Of a DNA stretch of 5,698 nt, positions 1-5,667 are shown in pieces. Both the position numbers and the translations under genes were made by a program. This stretch comes from an uncultured Granulosicoccaceae bacterium (GTDB lineage Bacteria > Pseudomonadota > Gammaproteobacteria > JABXHR01): contig CAKZUS010000175.1 of the NCBI GenBank assembly GCA_937921805.1, positions 1 to 5,698 on the forward strand, in the 5' to 3' direction. Every line of letters starts with the position of its first letter. Position 1 is the first letter of the stretch. The notes beneath the pieces were generated by a model that made no database searches, was not told the DNA's origin, and saw nothing but the letters and a program-made list of their open reading frames with translations.

Positions 1-2
1 TG

Positions 3-482
3 CGCGCAATCGGCGAGGTGTTGTGCCTTAGCCCCGAGAGCGTATCAATGTGGATGGGGTCATTACTCAAGCGCGCGCAAACCCCTGGCGAAAAACGTCG
101 TTACGGCAAAGCCGCTGAATCGATCCCAAAGCGAGCGAGGGCGTGGGCAAAAGAGCGCCGCCAAGCACCGCAAGTGCCACCTGTACCAACGACTGAGGCA
201 CGGCCCGTGGCGACAACTGAAGTCATCTCCCGCCCTCCCCCAACCCTGTTCCGCCCGCGTACCGATCACGAGTCCTATGGAGAGAAAGACTGCCTCGCGC
301 AAATTCACGATCTACGGGCGATTGTCAACGCGATCCCCCACGACCCGAACCCCTATGCCACGTGTGCGCTGATAGGGCAACGACTGGAGACGCTCGGGCA
401 TTGCATCACAGGCATGTCTTATGAGCTACGCGCATGGGCCTATATCAATCAGCCGTTGGAAACATTGAGTGGCGAGCAATGA
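3..482 (+). CDS. Unrecognised protein, 5'-truncated, possible HTH remnant
   Basis: The reading frame is open to the left edge, so this is probably the C-terminal part of a longer protein. A GTG at 18 could serve as a start, but there is no properly spaced Shine-Dalgarno sequence before it. The first visible residues (IGEVLCLSPESVSMWM) resemble the second half of a helix-turn-helix followed by a basic region, which suggests a regulator or DNA-binding protein. A Pro/Ala/Thr-rich, probably disordered linker follows (about residues 48-80 counted from the GTG). The last 70 residues look helical, with Cys, Tyr and Trp (ITGMSYELRAWAYINQPL). I do not recognise the family and assign no function. Its TGA overlaps the polymerase ATG in an ATGA, so the two are probably translated coupled. 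The gene is likely real because it is long, fits the operon and ends exactly at the next start. Confidence 0.62.
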   Translation, partial: RAIGEVLCLSPESVSMWMGSLLKRAQTPGEKRRYGKAAESIPKRARAWAKERRQAPQVPPVPTTEARPVATTEVISRPPPTLFRPRTDHESYGEKDCLAQIHDLRAIVNAIPHDPNPYATCALIGQRLETLGHCITGMSYELRAWAYINQPLETLSGEQ

Positions 483-2383
483 AAATCCATATCGATTTCG
501 AGACCTACAGCGAAGCCAAAATCAAGGACGTGGGAGCGTGGCAGTACGCCCGTGACCCCTCCACAGAAGTGATCTGTATGGCCTACACCGAGGGCGAAGA
601 AGTCAAGCTGTGGACACCAAAGGACCCCGTGCCCGCGTTTGTCACCAATCCTAAGACACAACTTCACGCCTGGAACAGTTTCTTCGAATTATGTGTGTGG
701 ACGCATGTGCTACGGTGGCCGACTATCCCTATCGAGCAATGGGCGGATACCGCCGCCCTGGCCGCTGCGATGGCGATGCCTAGGGCTTTGGGCGATTGCG
801 CCAAAGCCCTAGGACTGCCAGCAGACCAGCAGAAAGACAAACGCGGGCGCTATCTCATCCAACGGCTTTGCCAGCCTGTCACGCGCCAAGGGACCAAAGT
901 CCGGTTGCACGACGAAGACTTACTCCAAGAACTTTACGACTACTGCAAGCAAGACGTTGTCACCGAACGTGCTATCGCGGCACGGCTACCAGACCTACAC
1001 CCCAGAGAGCGCAGAGTCTGGGAACTGGACCAGGTAGTCAATATACGCGGCGTACCACTTGACGCCGATGCCGTAGACGCTTGCAGACTCGTGCGAGATG
1101 CCGCCGTGCCATTGCTCAACGCGCAGGTACAACAGGTCACGCACGGCGCGCTAACCGGTACGACATCACGCGCCGATGTGCTGCACTACTGCGAGTCTCA
1201 AGGCTACGCGCTGGAGGGCTACACCAAGGACATCGTAGACCTTGCCGTGAATGACCCTGATTGCCCACGCTCGGTGCGCGCAGTGCTGCAAGTGCGCCAA
1301 CAAACCGGCCGCACCAGCGTCGCCAAACTCGACAAGATGCGCAACCTCATCGACCCCGATACCGGCTCCGTACACGGGTGCCTGCTCTATCACGGGGCCA
1401 CAACGGGGCGTTGGACAAGTCGACTCATCCAGCTACAAAACCTCCCGCGTGGCGATCTCAAAGACCCCGGTACGTGTATTGACATCGTAAAGCAGTACCA
1501 AGATGAATACCTCATAGAGTGCCTCTACGGCGACACTATGGCGGCCCTATCTAGCAGCATCAGGGGTTTGATCTGCGCGCAACCAGGCCATCGACTGTTA
1601 GTCGCAGACTATGCACAGATAGAGGCCCGTGTACTCCCCTGGCTCGCGGGTCAGCGGGACATCTTAGATGTATTTGCGCAGGGGCAAGATGTGTACCGTC
1701 ACGCAGCGGGCAAGATGTATAACAAACCCGTTGAAGAGATTTCTAGCGACGAACGGCAAGTCGGCAAGGTTGCGACCCTGGCATTGGGATATGCGGGCGG
1801 CGCGAAGGCGTTTATCGGCATGGCAAGAGACCTGGATATCGACGAAGAGCGCGCAGAGGAGATCAAACACGCATGGCGCGCGGCGAATACGAGAATCGTC
1901 CAACACTGGTATGACATTGATGAGGCGGCGCAGCGCGCCATTAGTACGGGTAAGGCGGTGCGCTGCGGCAAAGTCACCTTTAATGTGGTCGGAGATTGGC
2001 TTGTCTGTCGGTTGCCCTCCACGCGCTGCATCGCTTGGTATAAGCCACACCTCACTGAAGGTAAATACGGCAGAGAGCAAGTCGCGTATTGGGGCACGGA
2101 TCGCTACACGCGCAAGTGGTCCCCTCAGCGTACCTACGGAGGAGACCTCGTGCAGTCGATAACCCAGGCGACCGCACGGGACGTGATGAGCGACGCCATG
2201 TTGCGCGTTGAGGCAGCAGGGTACCCCGTGAGTTTCACAGTACATGACGAGATTGTTTGTCATGTGCCATCAGACCAAGGCTCTCCCGAAGAAATGTTTG
2301 CAATTATGAGGGAGGCCCCAGGCTGGGCAGCAGGATTGCCCATTGATGTTGATGGATTTGAAGCACAGAGGTATAGGAAATGA
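479..2383 (+). CDS. Phage-type family A DNA polymerase with 3'-5' exonuclease
   Basis: A 634-residue DNA polymerase, inferred to replicate the element's DNA. The N-terminal DnaQ-like proofreading domain shows exo I D6/E8 (IDFETYS), an exo II-like N66..E70 (WNSFFE) and exo III Y155-x3-D159 (YCKQDV). The polymerase domain has TGRWTSR and QLQNLPRG (about 309-325), motif A with D377, I381, E382 and R384 (DYAQIEAR), an O-helix motif B with R426, K430 and Y438 (RQVGKVATLALGYAGG), and motif C H589-D590-E591 (VHDEI). All catalytic carboxylates are visible. There is no 5'-nuclease domain, as usual for phage family A enzymes. I chose ATG 479 over the in-frame ATG 434 because the exonuclease fold begins at MKIHIDFE and because 479 forms an ATGA overlap with the upstream stop. 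The upstream 15 residues have no counterpart that I recall. The Shine-Dalgarno is weak, consistent with coupling. The 3' end overlaps the VRR-NUC gene by 4 bases. Confidence 0.96.
   Translation: MKIHIDFETYSEAKIKDVGAWQYARDPSTEVICMAYTEGEEVKLWTPKDPVPAFVTNPKTQLHAWNSFFELCVWTHVLRWPTIPIEQWADTAALAAAMAMPRALGDCAKALGLPADQQKDKRGRYLIQRLCQPVTRQGTKVRLHDEDLLQELYDYCKQDVVTERAIAARLPDLHPRERRVWELDQVVNIRGVPLDADAVDACRLVRDAAVPLLNAQVQQVTHGALTGTTSRADVLHYCESQGYALEGYTKDIVDLAVNDPDCPRSVRAVLQVRQQTGRTSVAKLDKMRNLIDPDTGSVHGCLLYHGATTGRWTSRLIQLQNLPRGDLKDPGTCIDIVKQYQDEYLIECLYGDTMAALSSSIRGLICAQPGHRLLVADYAQIEARVLPWLAGQRDILDVFAQGQDVYRHAAGKMYNKPVEEISSDERQVGKVATLALGYAGGAKAFIGMARDLDIDEERAEEIKHAWRAANTRIVQHWYDIDEAAQRAISTGKAVRCGKVTFNVVGDWLVCRLPSTRCIAWYKPHLTEGKYGREQVAYWGTDRYTRKWSPQRTYGGDLVQSITQATARDVMSDAMLRVEAAGYPVSFTVHDEIVCHVPSDQGSPEEMFAIMREAPGWAAGLPIDVDGFEAQRYRK
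779..813. repeat. Perfect 13-bp inverted repeat inside the polymerase gene
   Basis: CCTAGGGCTTTGG (779-791) is followed by a 9-base spacer (792-800) and its exact reverse complement CCAAAGCCCTAGG (801-813). It could form a strong RNA or DNA hairpin. The DNA encodes roughly residues 101-112 of the polymerase, including two Ala-Leu-Gly triplets. No T-run follows either arm, so it does not look like an intrinsic terminator. Function unknown. Confidence 0.85.
2367..2371 (+). promoter_or_regulatory. Ribosome binding site of the VRR-NUC gene
   Basis: AGAGG lies 8 bases upstream of ATG 2380, inside the end of the polymerase gene. It is the clearest Shine-Dalgarno among the first three overlapping gene junctions and supports 2380 as the start. 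Confidence 0.6.
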
Positions 2384-2697
2384 CGGCACGCGAATCAGCG
2401 GTGGAGAGACTGCTTAAAACCGAGACGGAAAAGCTCGGAGGCCTTATCTACAAATGGTCTTCCCCTGCTCAACGCGGAGTGCCGGACCGCATCATCGTGT
2501 GGCCTGGGGCGTACGTCCATTTTGTAGAAGTGAAAGCCGAATTTGGCCAGGTCTCACCGATGCAAAGACGCATCAGGGATCAGCTCAAGGCACAAGGCTG
2601 CGCCGTACATGTGCTGTATGGGGAGTCAGCGGTGATGCTTTATATTGAGTCAGCGCGCGAGACCTTGAAGGCCAAACTCGCTAGGCAAGTCGCGTGA
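2380..2697 (+). CDS. Stand-alone VRR-NUC domain nuclease
   Basis: A 105-residue protein matching the minimal virus-type replication-repair nuclease (PD-(D/E)xK superfamily; the eukaryotic relative is the FAN1 nuclease domain). Visible signature elements are the N-terminal helix Glu (AVE9), GVPDR with D36, the EVK strand with catalytic E50 and K52, and the following S59-P-M-Q62 helix, where Gln is the conserved partner residue. A G-x-x-V-x-V segment (about 73-79) closes the fold. The length is typical of phage single-domain members, some of which have been shown to act on branched DNA such as Holliday junctions. The likely role here is processing replication or recombination intermediates; the exact substrate is inferred from the family. 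It starts in an ATGA overlap with the polymerase and ends overlapping the helicase start, so the three are probably made together. Confidence 0.93.
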   Translation: MTARESAVERLLKTETEKLGGLIYKWSSPAQRGVPDRIIVWPGAYVHFVEVKAEFGQVSPMQRRIRDQLKAQGCAVHVLYGESAVMLYIESARETLKAKLARQVA

Positions 2698-4046
2698 TGA
2701 AACTGCGAGATTATCAGCAATACTGCAAAGACTGGCTCCATCAGCGCCCTAAGGCGGCATTGTGGGCAGATATGGGCACGGGTAAAACCGCCACGACAAT
2801 CAAGCTCATCGAAGACCTCTTTTGTGAGTTCTCAACGGGGCGCGTGCTGATTATCGCGCCTAAGCGCGTGTGTGAGATGACGTGGCCCCAGGAGCTGCAG
2901 CAGTGGCTTAGTGTGGATCTCTCTGTTGCGCATCTGTACGGCTGTGAGAAACAAGAACGCGAGCGACGTACTAAACAACTTACCGACATCACCATTATTA
3001 ATCGCGAACTGGTGCTTGCGTTGACAGACCACTGGGGCAAACGCTGGCCCTACGATACGGTAGTGATAGATGAGTCTAGTAGTTTCAAATCCGCGTCGAG
3101 TAAGCGATTCAAGACGCTGCGCAAGACGATACCGATGACGGATCGAATGATCCAGCTCACCGGTACGCCCACAAGCACAAGCTTGCTCGATCTATGGTCG
3201 CAAGTGTATTTGTTAGATCAAGGTCAACGCTTAGGCAAGACCATGGGCGCGTATAAGCGGCGCTGGTTTGAAGCCGATTACATGGGCTACAACTGGACAC
3301 CGAAAGAAGGCGCCGAAGAAGAGATATTCGCACTGCTTGGTGACATCTGTTTGCACCTCGACACCGCTGATTGCAATCTCGACTTACCAGAGCGCACTAT
3401 CAACGAAGTCTACGTACAGCTACCACCAGCAGCGCGACGCGCCTACCAACAATTAGAGCGCGATTACTTACTAGAGTACGAACGAGGCGACGTCGTGGCG
3501 TCGAGTGCGGGCGTCTTATCGGGCAAACTCGCACAAGCCGCGAATGGCGCGGTATACAACGAGCACAAAGACGTTGAGTATCTACACACAGCAAAAATCG
3601 AAGCACTGCAAGAGATCGTTGACCGTCATCCAGGGCAGCCGATCTTGCTTGCCTACGAGTACCAGCACGATCTAGCTGCCATCAAACAAGCGTTCCCCCA
3701 TGTCGTGACCATCGACGTTCCTGATGCGGTTAACCGCTGGAACGCGGGTCAAATACAGATGCTCGCTTGCCACCCTGCCAGCGCCGGTCATGGCCTTAAC
3801 CTGCAATTTGGCGGTTGGGTGTCTGTCTGGTACTCGATTACCTGGTCCCTTGAGCTGTTCCAGCAGTTCAACAAACGGCTGCACCGCAGCGGCCAGAAAC
3901 ACAACGTCATCGTGCACCTGCTCTTAGCAAAAGACACGGTTGACGAGACCAAACTACTGAACATTGAGAACAACGGGCTGACGCAGCGGCAGTTACTCGA
4001 CGCTGTGAAAGCCAATATTGATGGAGAGTCGCGTGAAAGGAGATGA
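2697..4046 (+). CDS. SNF2-type superfamily 2 DNA helicase/translocase
   Basis: A 449-residue compact SNF2-like ATPase. Visible motifs: Q-motif-like LRDYQ (3-7), Walker A DMGTGKT with K30 (25-31), Ia IIAPKRV (52-58), II DESS (125-128), III LTGTP (154-158), V HPASAGHGLNLQ (359-370), and VI with arginines R394 and R397 (KRLHRSGQ, ending at 400). Both RecA-like lobes are complete, without the long insertions of eukaryotic remodellers. Proteins of this kind occur widely in phage replication regions and probably move on double-stranded or branched DNA using ATP; strand-separating activity should not be assumed. I chose ATG 2697, which overlaps the VRR-NUC stop by one base (TGATG). GTG 2694, one codon upstream, is an alternative. 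Pairing with VRR-NUC resembles the motor-plus-nuclease logic of restart and repair enzymes, but the physical link is inference. Confidence 0.94.
   Translation: MKLRDYQQYCKDWLHQRPKAALWADMGTGKTATTIKLIEDLFCEFSTGRVLIIAPKRVCEMTWPQELQQWLSVDLSVAHLYGCEKQERERRTKQLTDITIINRELVLALTDHWGKRWPYDTVVIDESSSFKSASSKRFKTLRKTIPMTDRMIQLTGTPTSTSLLDLWSQVYLLDQGQRLGKTMGAYKRRWFEADYMGYNWTPKEGAEEEIFALLGDICLHLDTADCNLDLPERTINEVYVQLPPAARRAYQQLERDYLLEYERGDVVASSAGVLSGKLAQAANGAVYNEHKDVEYLHTAKIEALQEIVDRHPGQPILLAYEYQHDLAAIKQAFPHVVTIDVPDAVNRWNAGQIQMLACHPASAGHGLNLQFGGWVSVWYSITWSLELFQQFNKRLHRSGQKHNVIVHLLLAKDTVDETKLLNIENNGLTQRQLLDAVKANIDGESRERR
4023..4028 (+). promoter_or_regulatory. Ribosome binding site deciding the HTH gene start
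   Basis: GGAGAG ends 4 bases before GTG 4033 and is purine-rich enough to be a good Shine-Dalgarno. The alternatives TTG 4018 and ATG 4021 have only a weak GAAAG upstream, and choosing them would bury this site inside the coding region. Confidence 0.5.
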
Positions 4047-4329
4047 GATAGCCACCAGAGCGGACATCGAGCGAATAGAGGCGCAGATCAAAGACTTGTC
4101 AAAAAAAGTGCTCAAACTGGGTATCAGTGAAGCCTCTAACGACAGTGGCGAGCTTTTGCTAAAAGCGAAAGATGCAGGCCGACTTTACGGAGTTTCTGAA
4201 AACACGTTCAAGGAGTGGGTCAAGCAAGGCAACGCGCCAGCGCCTGTTGACTTGCATGGCGGCTCCCAAGTGCGTTGGCGCAAAGCCGACATCATCGAAG
4301 ACATTGCGCAACTAGCTTTCGCGAGTTAA
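4033..4329 (+). CDS. AlpA/excisionase-like HTH protein with N-terminal coiled coil
   Basis: A 98-residue protein from GTG 4033 (102 residues if ATG 4021 is used). Residues 12-29 carry a regular heptad pattern, I12, I15, I19, L22, V26 and L29, with charged residues between: a short parallel coiled coil or dimerisation helix. Residues 42-66 (LLKAKDAGRLYGVSENTFKEWVKQG) form a MerR/AlpA-type helix-turn-helix. The wing V80-R-W-R and closing helix ADIIEDI follow, as in HTH_17/excisionase proteins. Known relatives include AlpA, which activates the integrase gene of CP4-57, and phage Xis proteins. The gene sits last in the replication operon and meets the integrase gene tail to tail, so an excisionase or integrase-regulator role is plausible but unproven. 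The coiled coil in front of the HTH is unusual, since AlpA-like proteins generally begin with the HTH. Confidence 0.8.
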   Translation: MKGDEIATRADIERIEAQIKDLSKKVLKLGISEASNDSGELLLKAKDAGRLYGVSENTFKEWVKQGNAPAPVDLHGGSQVRWRKADIIEDIAQLAFAS

Positions 4330-5484
4330 TCGGAGCGTATCGAGATAATCCGCCCACTTTTGCATCATCTCGCGCCGCGCGTCGATATGGGCCGTTCTGT
4401 TGTACGCCCTGCCGTCAGCATCGCGCACTTGGTGGGCCAACTGATGCTCAATGATACGAGGCTCATAGCCTAGAACTTCTTCGAGCATCGTTCGCGCTGA
4501 TGCTCTAAAACCGTGGCCACACATCATGTCACGGTCGATACCCAGCGACCGCAGCGCCACATTGATAGTGTTCTCACTGATGGGACGCGACACCGTGCGC
4601 ATCCCAGGGAAGATAAAGTTCGAGCGATGGCGGCTCATCACTGCAGCATCTTCAATCGCCTGCACAGCTTGGGTGCTCAACGGGACAATATGGTCCCTCC
4701 CCTTCTTCATCTTATCGCCACGAATAAGCACTTGCGCCTTATCTGTGTTGTAGTCATCCCACGTGAGGTGCCGCAACTCACCAGGGCGCAGAAACACTAA
4801 CGGTGCCAGTCTCAAAGCGCAGCACACGATATGCGTACCGTGGTACCCGTGAATCATGCGCATCAGCTCTCCGAAGTGCTCGGGTTCTATGATCGCAGCG
4901 CGGTGCACCACTTTCAGCGGCGGCAATGCCCCTTTCAAGTCTTGGGTAACGTCGCGACTCGCTCGGCCTGTCGCAACGGCATAGCGCAGCACCTGCCCAA
5001 TAGTGATACGTGCTCGATGCGCTGAATCTATCGTGCCCCGTCGCACCATACGATCCAAGCAATCGAGCACATCGCGAGCCGATATCTCGCCAACAGGTTT
5101 ATCTTTCAAAAATGGTCTGAAATCTTTATCGAGGTAGCGCATCGTACGTTTACGGTGCGGGTCTGACCAGTCACGACCAAATCGTTCTACCCATTCGGCA
5201 GAGACATCGCCAAAGTTATGGTCAATGGTGCGCTTGCGTCGAGGGTCTTTGCCATCGCGTAAAAGCTTACGCCCTTCGTCACGGCGATCACGGGCTTCGG
5301 CTAGAGATACCTCAGGCCAGACACCGAATGCAGCAGTCTGGCGTTTGCCATTGTACTTATAATCCCAACGCCACCAAATCGACCCTGTAGTCTTAACAAT
5401 AATGTAAAGGCCTTTCTCATCTGCTACGCGGTAATCCCTTTCAGCAGGCTCCAAGCCTTTCAGCGTTCTTTGGTTCAGTCCCAT
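4312..5484 (-). CDS. int: P4-type tyrosine integrase
   Basis: A 390-residue site-specific recombinase, full length for the P4-integrase group. Residues 1-90 form the DUF4102-type arm-binding domain (GLYIIV, WWRWDYKYNGKRQTAAFG, YP-like VWPEVSLAEAR). Residues about 92-185 are the SAM-like core-binding domain, followed by the catalytic domain. Catalytic residues: R233 (FLRPGEL), probable K260 (MKKGRDHIVPLS), H324-x-x-R327 (GHGFRAS), H351 (QLAHQV) and nucleophile Y361 (AYNRTAH); the terminal REMMQKWADYL is typical. The N-terminus aligns with the family at this ATG, so the start is well supported even though no Shine-Dalgarno precedes it. Integrases of this type usually lie beside the tRNA they use and read away from it, as here. 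The 3' end overlaps the convergent HTH gene by 18 bases. No internal stop or frameshift is visible, so it is probably active. Confidence 0.97.
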   Translation of the reverse strand: MGLNQRTLKGLEPAERDYRVADEKGLYIIVKTTGSIWWRWDYKYNGKRQTAAFGVWPEVSLAEARDRRDEGRKLLRDGKDPRRKRTIDHNFGDVSAEWVERFGRDWSDPHRKRTMRYLDKDFRPFLKDKPVGEISARDVLDCLDRMVRRGTIDSAHRARITIGQVLRYAVATGRASRDVTQDLKGALPPLKVVHRAAIIEPEHFGELMRMIHGYHGTHIVCCALRLAPLVFLRPGELRHLTWDDYNTDKAQVLIRGDKMKKGRDHIVPLSTQAVQAIEDAAVMSRHRSNFIFPGMRTVSRPISENTINVALRSLGIDRDMMCGHGFRASARTMLEEVLGYEPRIIEHQLAHQVRDADGRAYNRTAHIDARREMMQKWADYLDTLRLTRES

Positions 5485-5488
5485 GAGT

Positions 5489-5526
5489 TACTGTATGCCC
5501 TACCCAGTTACTGTCAATTCTACTGT
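5489..5526 (+). repeat. Three direct copies of TACTGT upstream of int
   Basis: Copies lie at 5489-5494, 5509-5514 and 5521-5526. The first two share the longer AGTTACTGT (5486-5494 and 5506-5514). The first and third share TACTGTATG (5489-5497 and 5521-5529). Starts are 20 and 12 bases apart. Copies 1 and 2 overlap the predicted -10 and -35 boxes. Candidate arm-type integrase sites or operator sites for a repressor; identity of the binding protein is inferred. Confidence 0.6.
5490..5517 (-). promoter_or_regulatory. Predicted sigma-70 promoter of the integrase gene
   Basis: On the minus strand a perfect -35 TTGACA (5512-5517) is followed by a 16-base spacer and a -10 TACAGT (5490-5495, four of six consensus positions). 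Transcription would start about 5482-5485, at or next to the integrase ATG (5484), giving a leaderless or nearly leaderless mRNA. This agrees with the absence of a Shine-Dalgarno. The two boxes overlap copies of the TACTGT repeat. Prediction from sequence only. Confidence 0.55.
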
Positions 5527-5543
5527 ATGAATCGCTGGGCTTG

Positions 5544-5559
5544 GCTGATATCTGCTGAT
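5544..5559 (+). repeat. GCTGAT pair one helical turn apart
   Basis: GCTGAT occurs at 5544-5549 and 5554-5559, a 10-base period that puts both on one DNA face. It could be a small binding site in the recombination arm, but a pair of 6-mers can arise by chance. Confidence 0.3.
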
Positions 5560-5572
5560 GCACGGGGAGCAA

Positions 5573-5616
5573 CAAGCCCTTTATAAACCGCTGTTTATCT
5601 TACGGTTTGGGGCTTG
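5573..5616. repeat. Compound inverted repeat between int and tRNA
   Basis: CAAGCCC (5573-5579) pairs with GGGCTTG (5610-5616). Nested inside, AAACCG (5585-5590) pairs with CGGTTT (5603-5608), with a 12-base loop. The arms differ only in a short bulge (5580-5584 against 5609), so each half reads roughly CAAGCCC-x-AAACCG. A further GGGCTTG at 5537-5543 could pair with the 5573 arm instead. Read in either direction there is no clear T-run, so an intrinsic terminator is not supported. Possible roles: a protein-binding site in the attachment arm, or a folded tRNA trailer. Confidence 0.6.
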
Positions 5617-5639
5617 GGGAGGTGTGCTGAGGGGAGGAT

Positions 5640-5667
5640 TGGTGGCTATGCCCTGATTCGAACAGGG
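5640..5667. other. Probable attachment site at the tRNA 3' end
   Basis: P4-type integrases usually recombine at the T-arm or 3' end of a tRNA gene and regenerate it. Here the integrase begins 155 bases from the CCA end of tRNA-Met and reads away from it, so the integrase-proximal junction most likely falls within this segment. The exact core cannot be defined without the second copy, which should lie left of the window. Confidence 0.55.

Noticed and set aside
434..478. Upstream in-frame ATG giving the polymerase 15 extra N-terminal residues
   Set aside because: The exonuclease fold begins at MKIHIDFE encoded from 479, which also forms the ATGA overlap typical of this operon; the extension lies wholly within the preceding gene.
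1682..1718. 11-base direct repeat GGGCAAGATGT at 1682-1692 and 1708-1718
   Set aside because: The copies are 26 bases apart and in different reading frames, inside a segment constrained by the polymerase sequence; no hint of function, probably chance.
1664..2263. Long minus-strand open frame (199 codons) antisense to the polymerase
   Set aside because: It lies entirely across the conserved polymerase motifs A, B and C, its translation shows no recognisable domain, and it has no operon context; it is a frame shadow.
1154..3166. CCGGTACG octamer at 1154, 1467 and 3159
   Set aside because: Three copies are slightly more than expected, but they have irregular spacing, lie in different codon contexts and share no flanking sequence; no support for a motif.
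2380..4046. VRR-NUC plus SNF2 pair as an anti-phage defence system
   Set aside because: A nuclease beside an SNF2 motor can occur in defence loci, but here both are coupled to a phage-type DNA polymerase in the same operon next to an integrase, so a replication/recombination role is the simpler reading; no modification, sensor or toxin gene is present.
5527..5586. Short open frame of 19 codons in the int-tRNA gap
   Set aside because: No Shine-Dalgarno, no recognisable peptide, and it overlaps the repeats and inverted repeat that explain this region better.
5573..5616. Intrinsic terminator for the tRNA or another transcript
   Set aside because: The stem is interrupted by a bulge and is not followed by a T-run on either strand.
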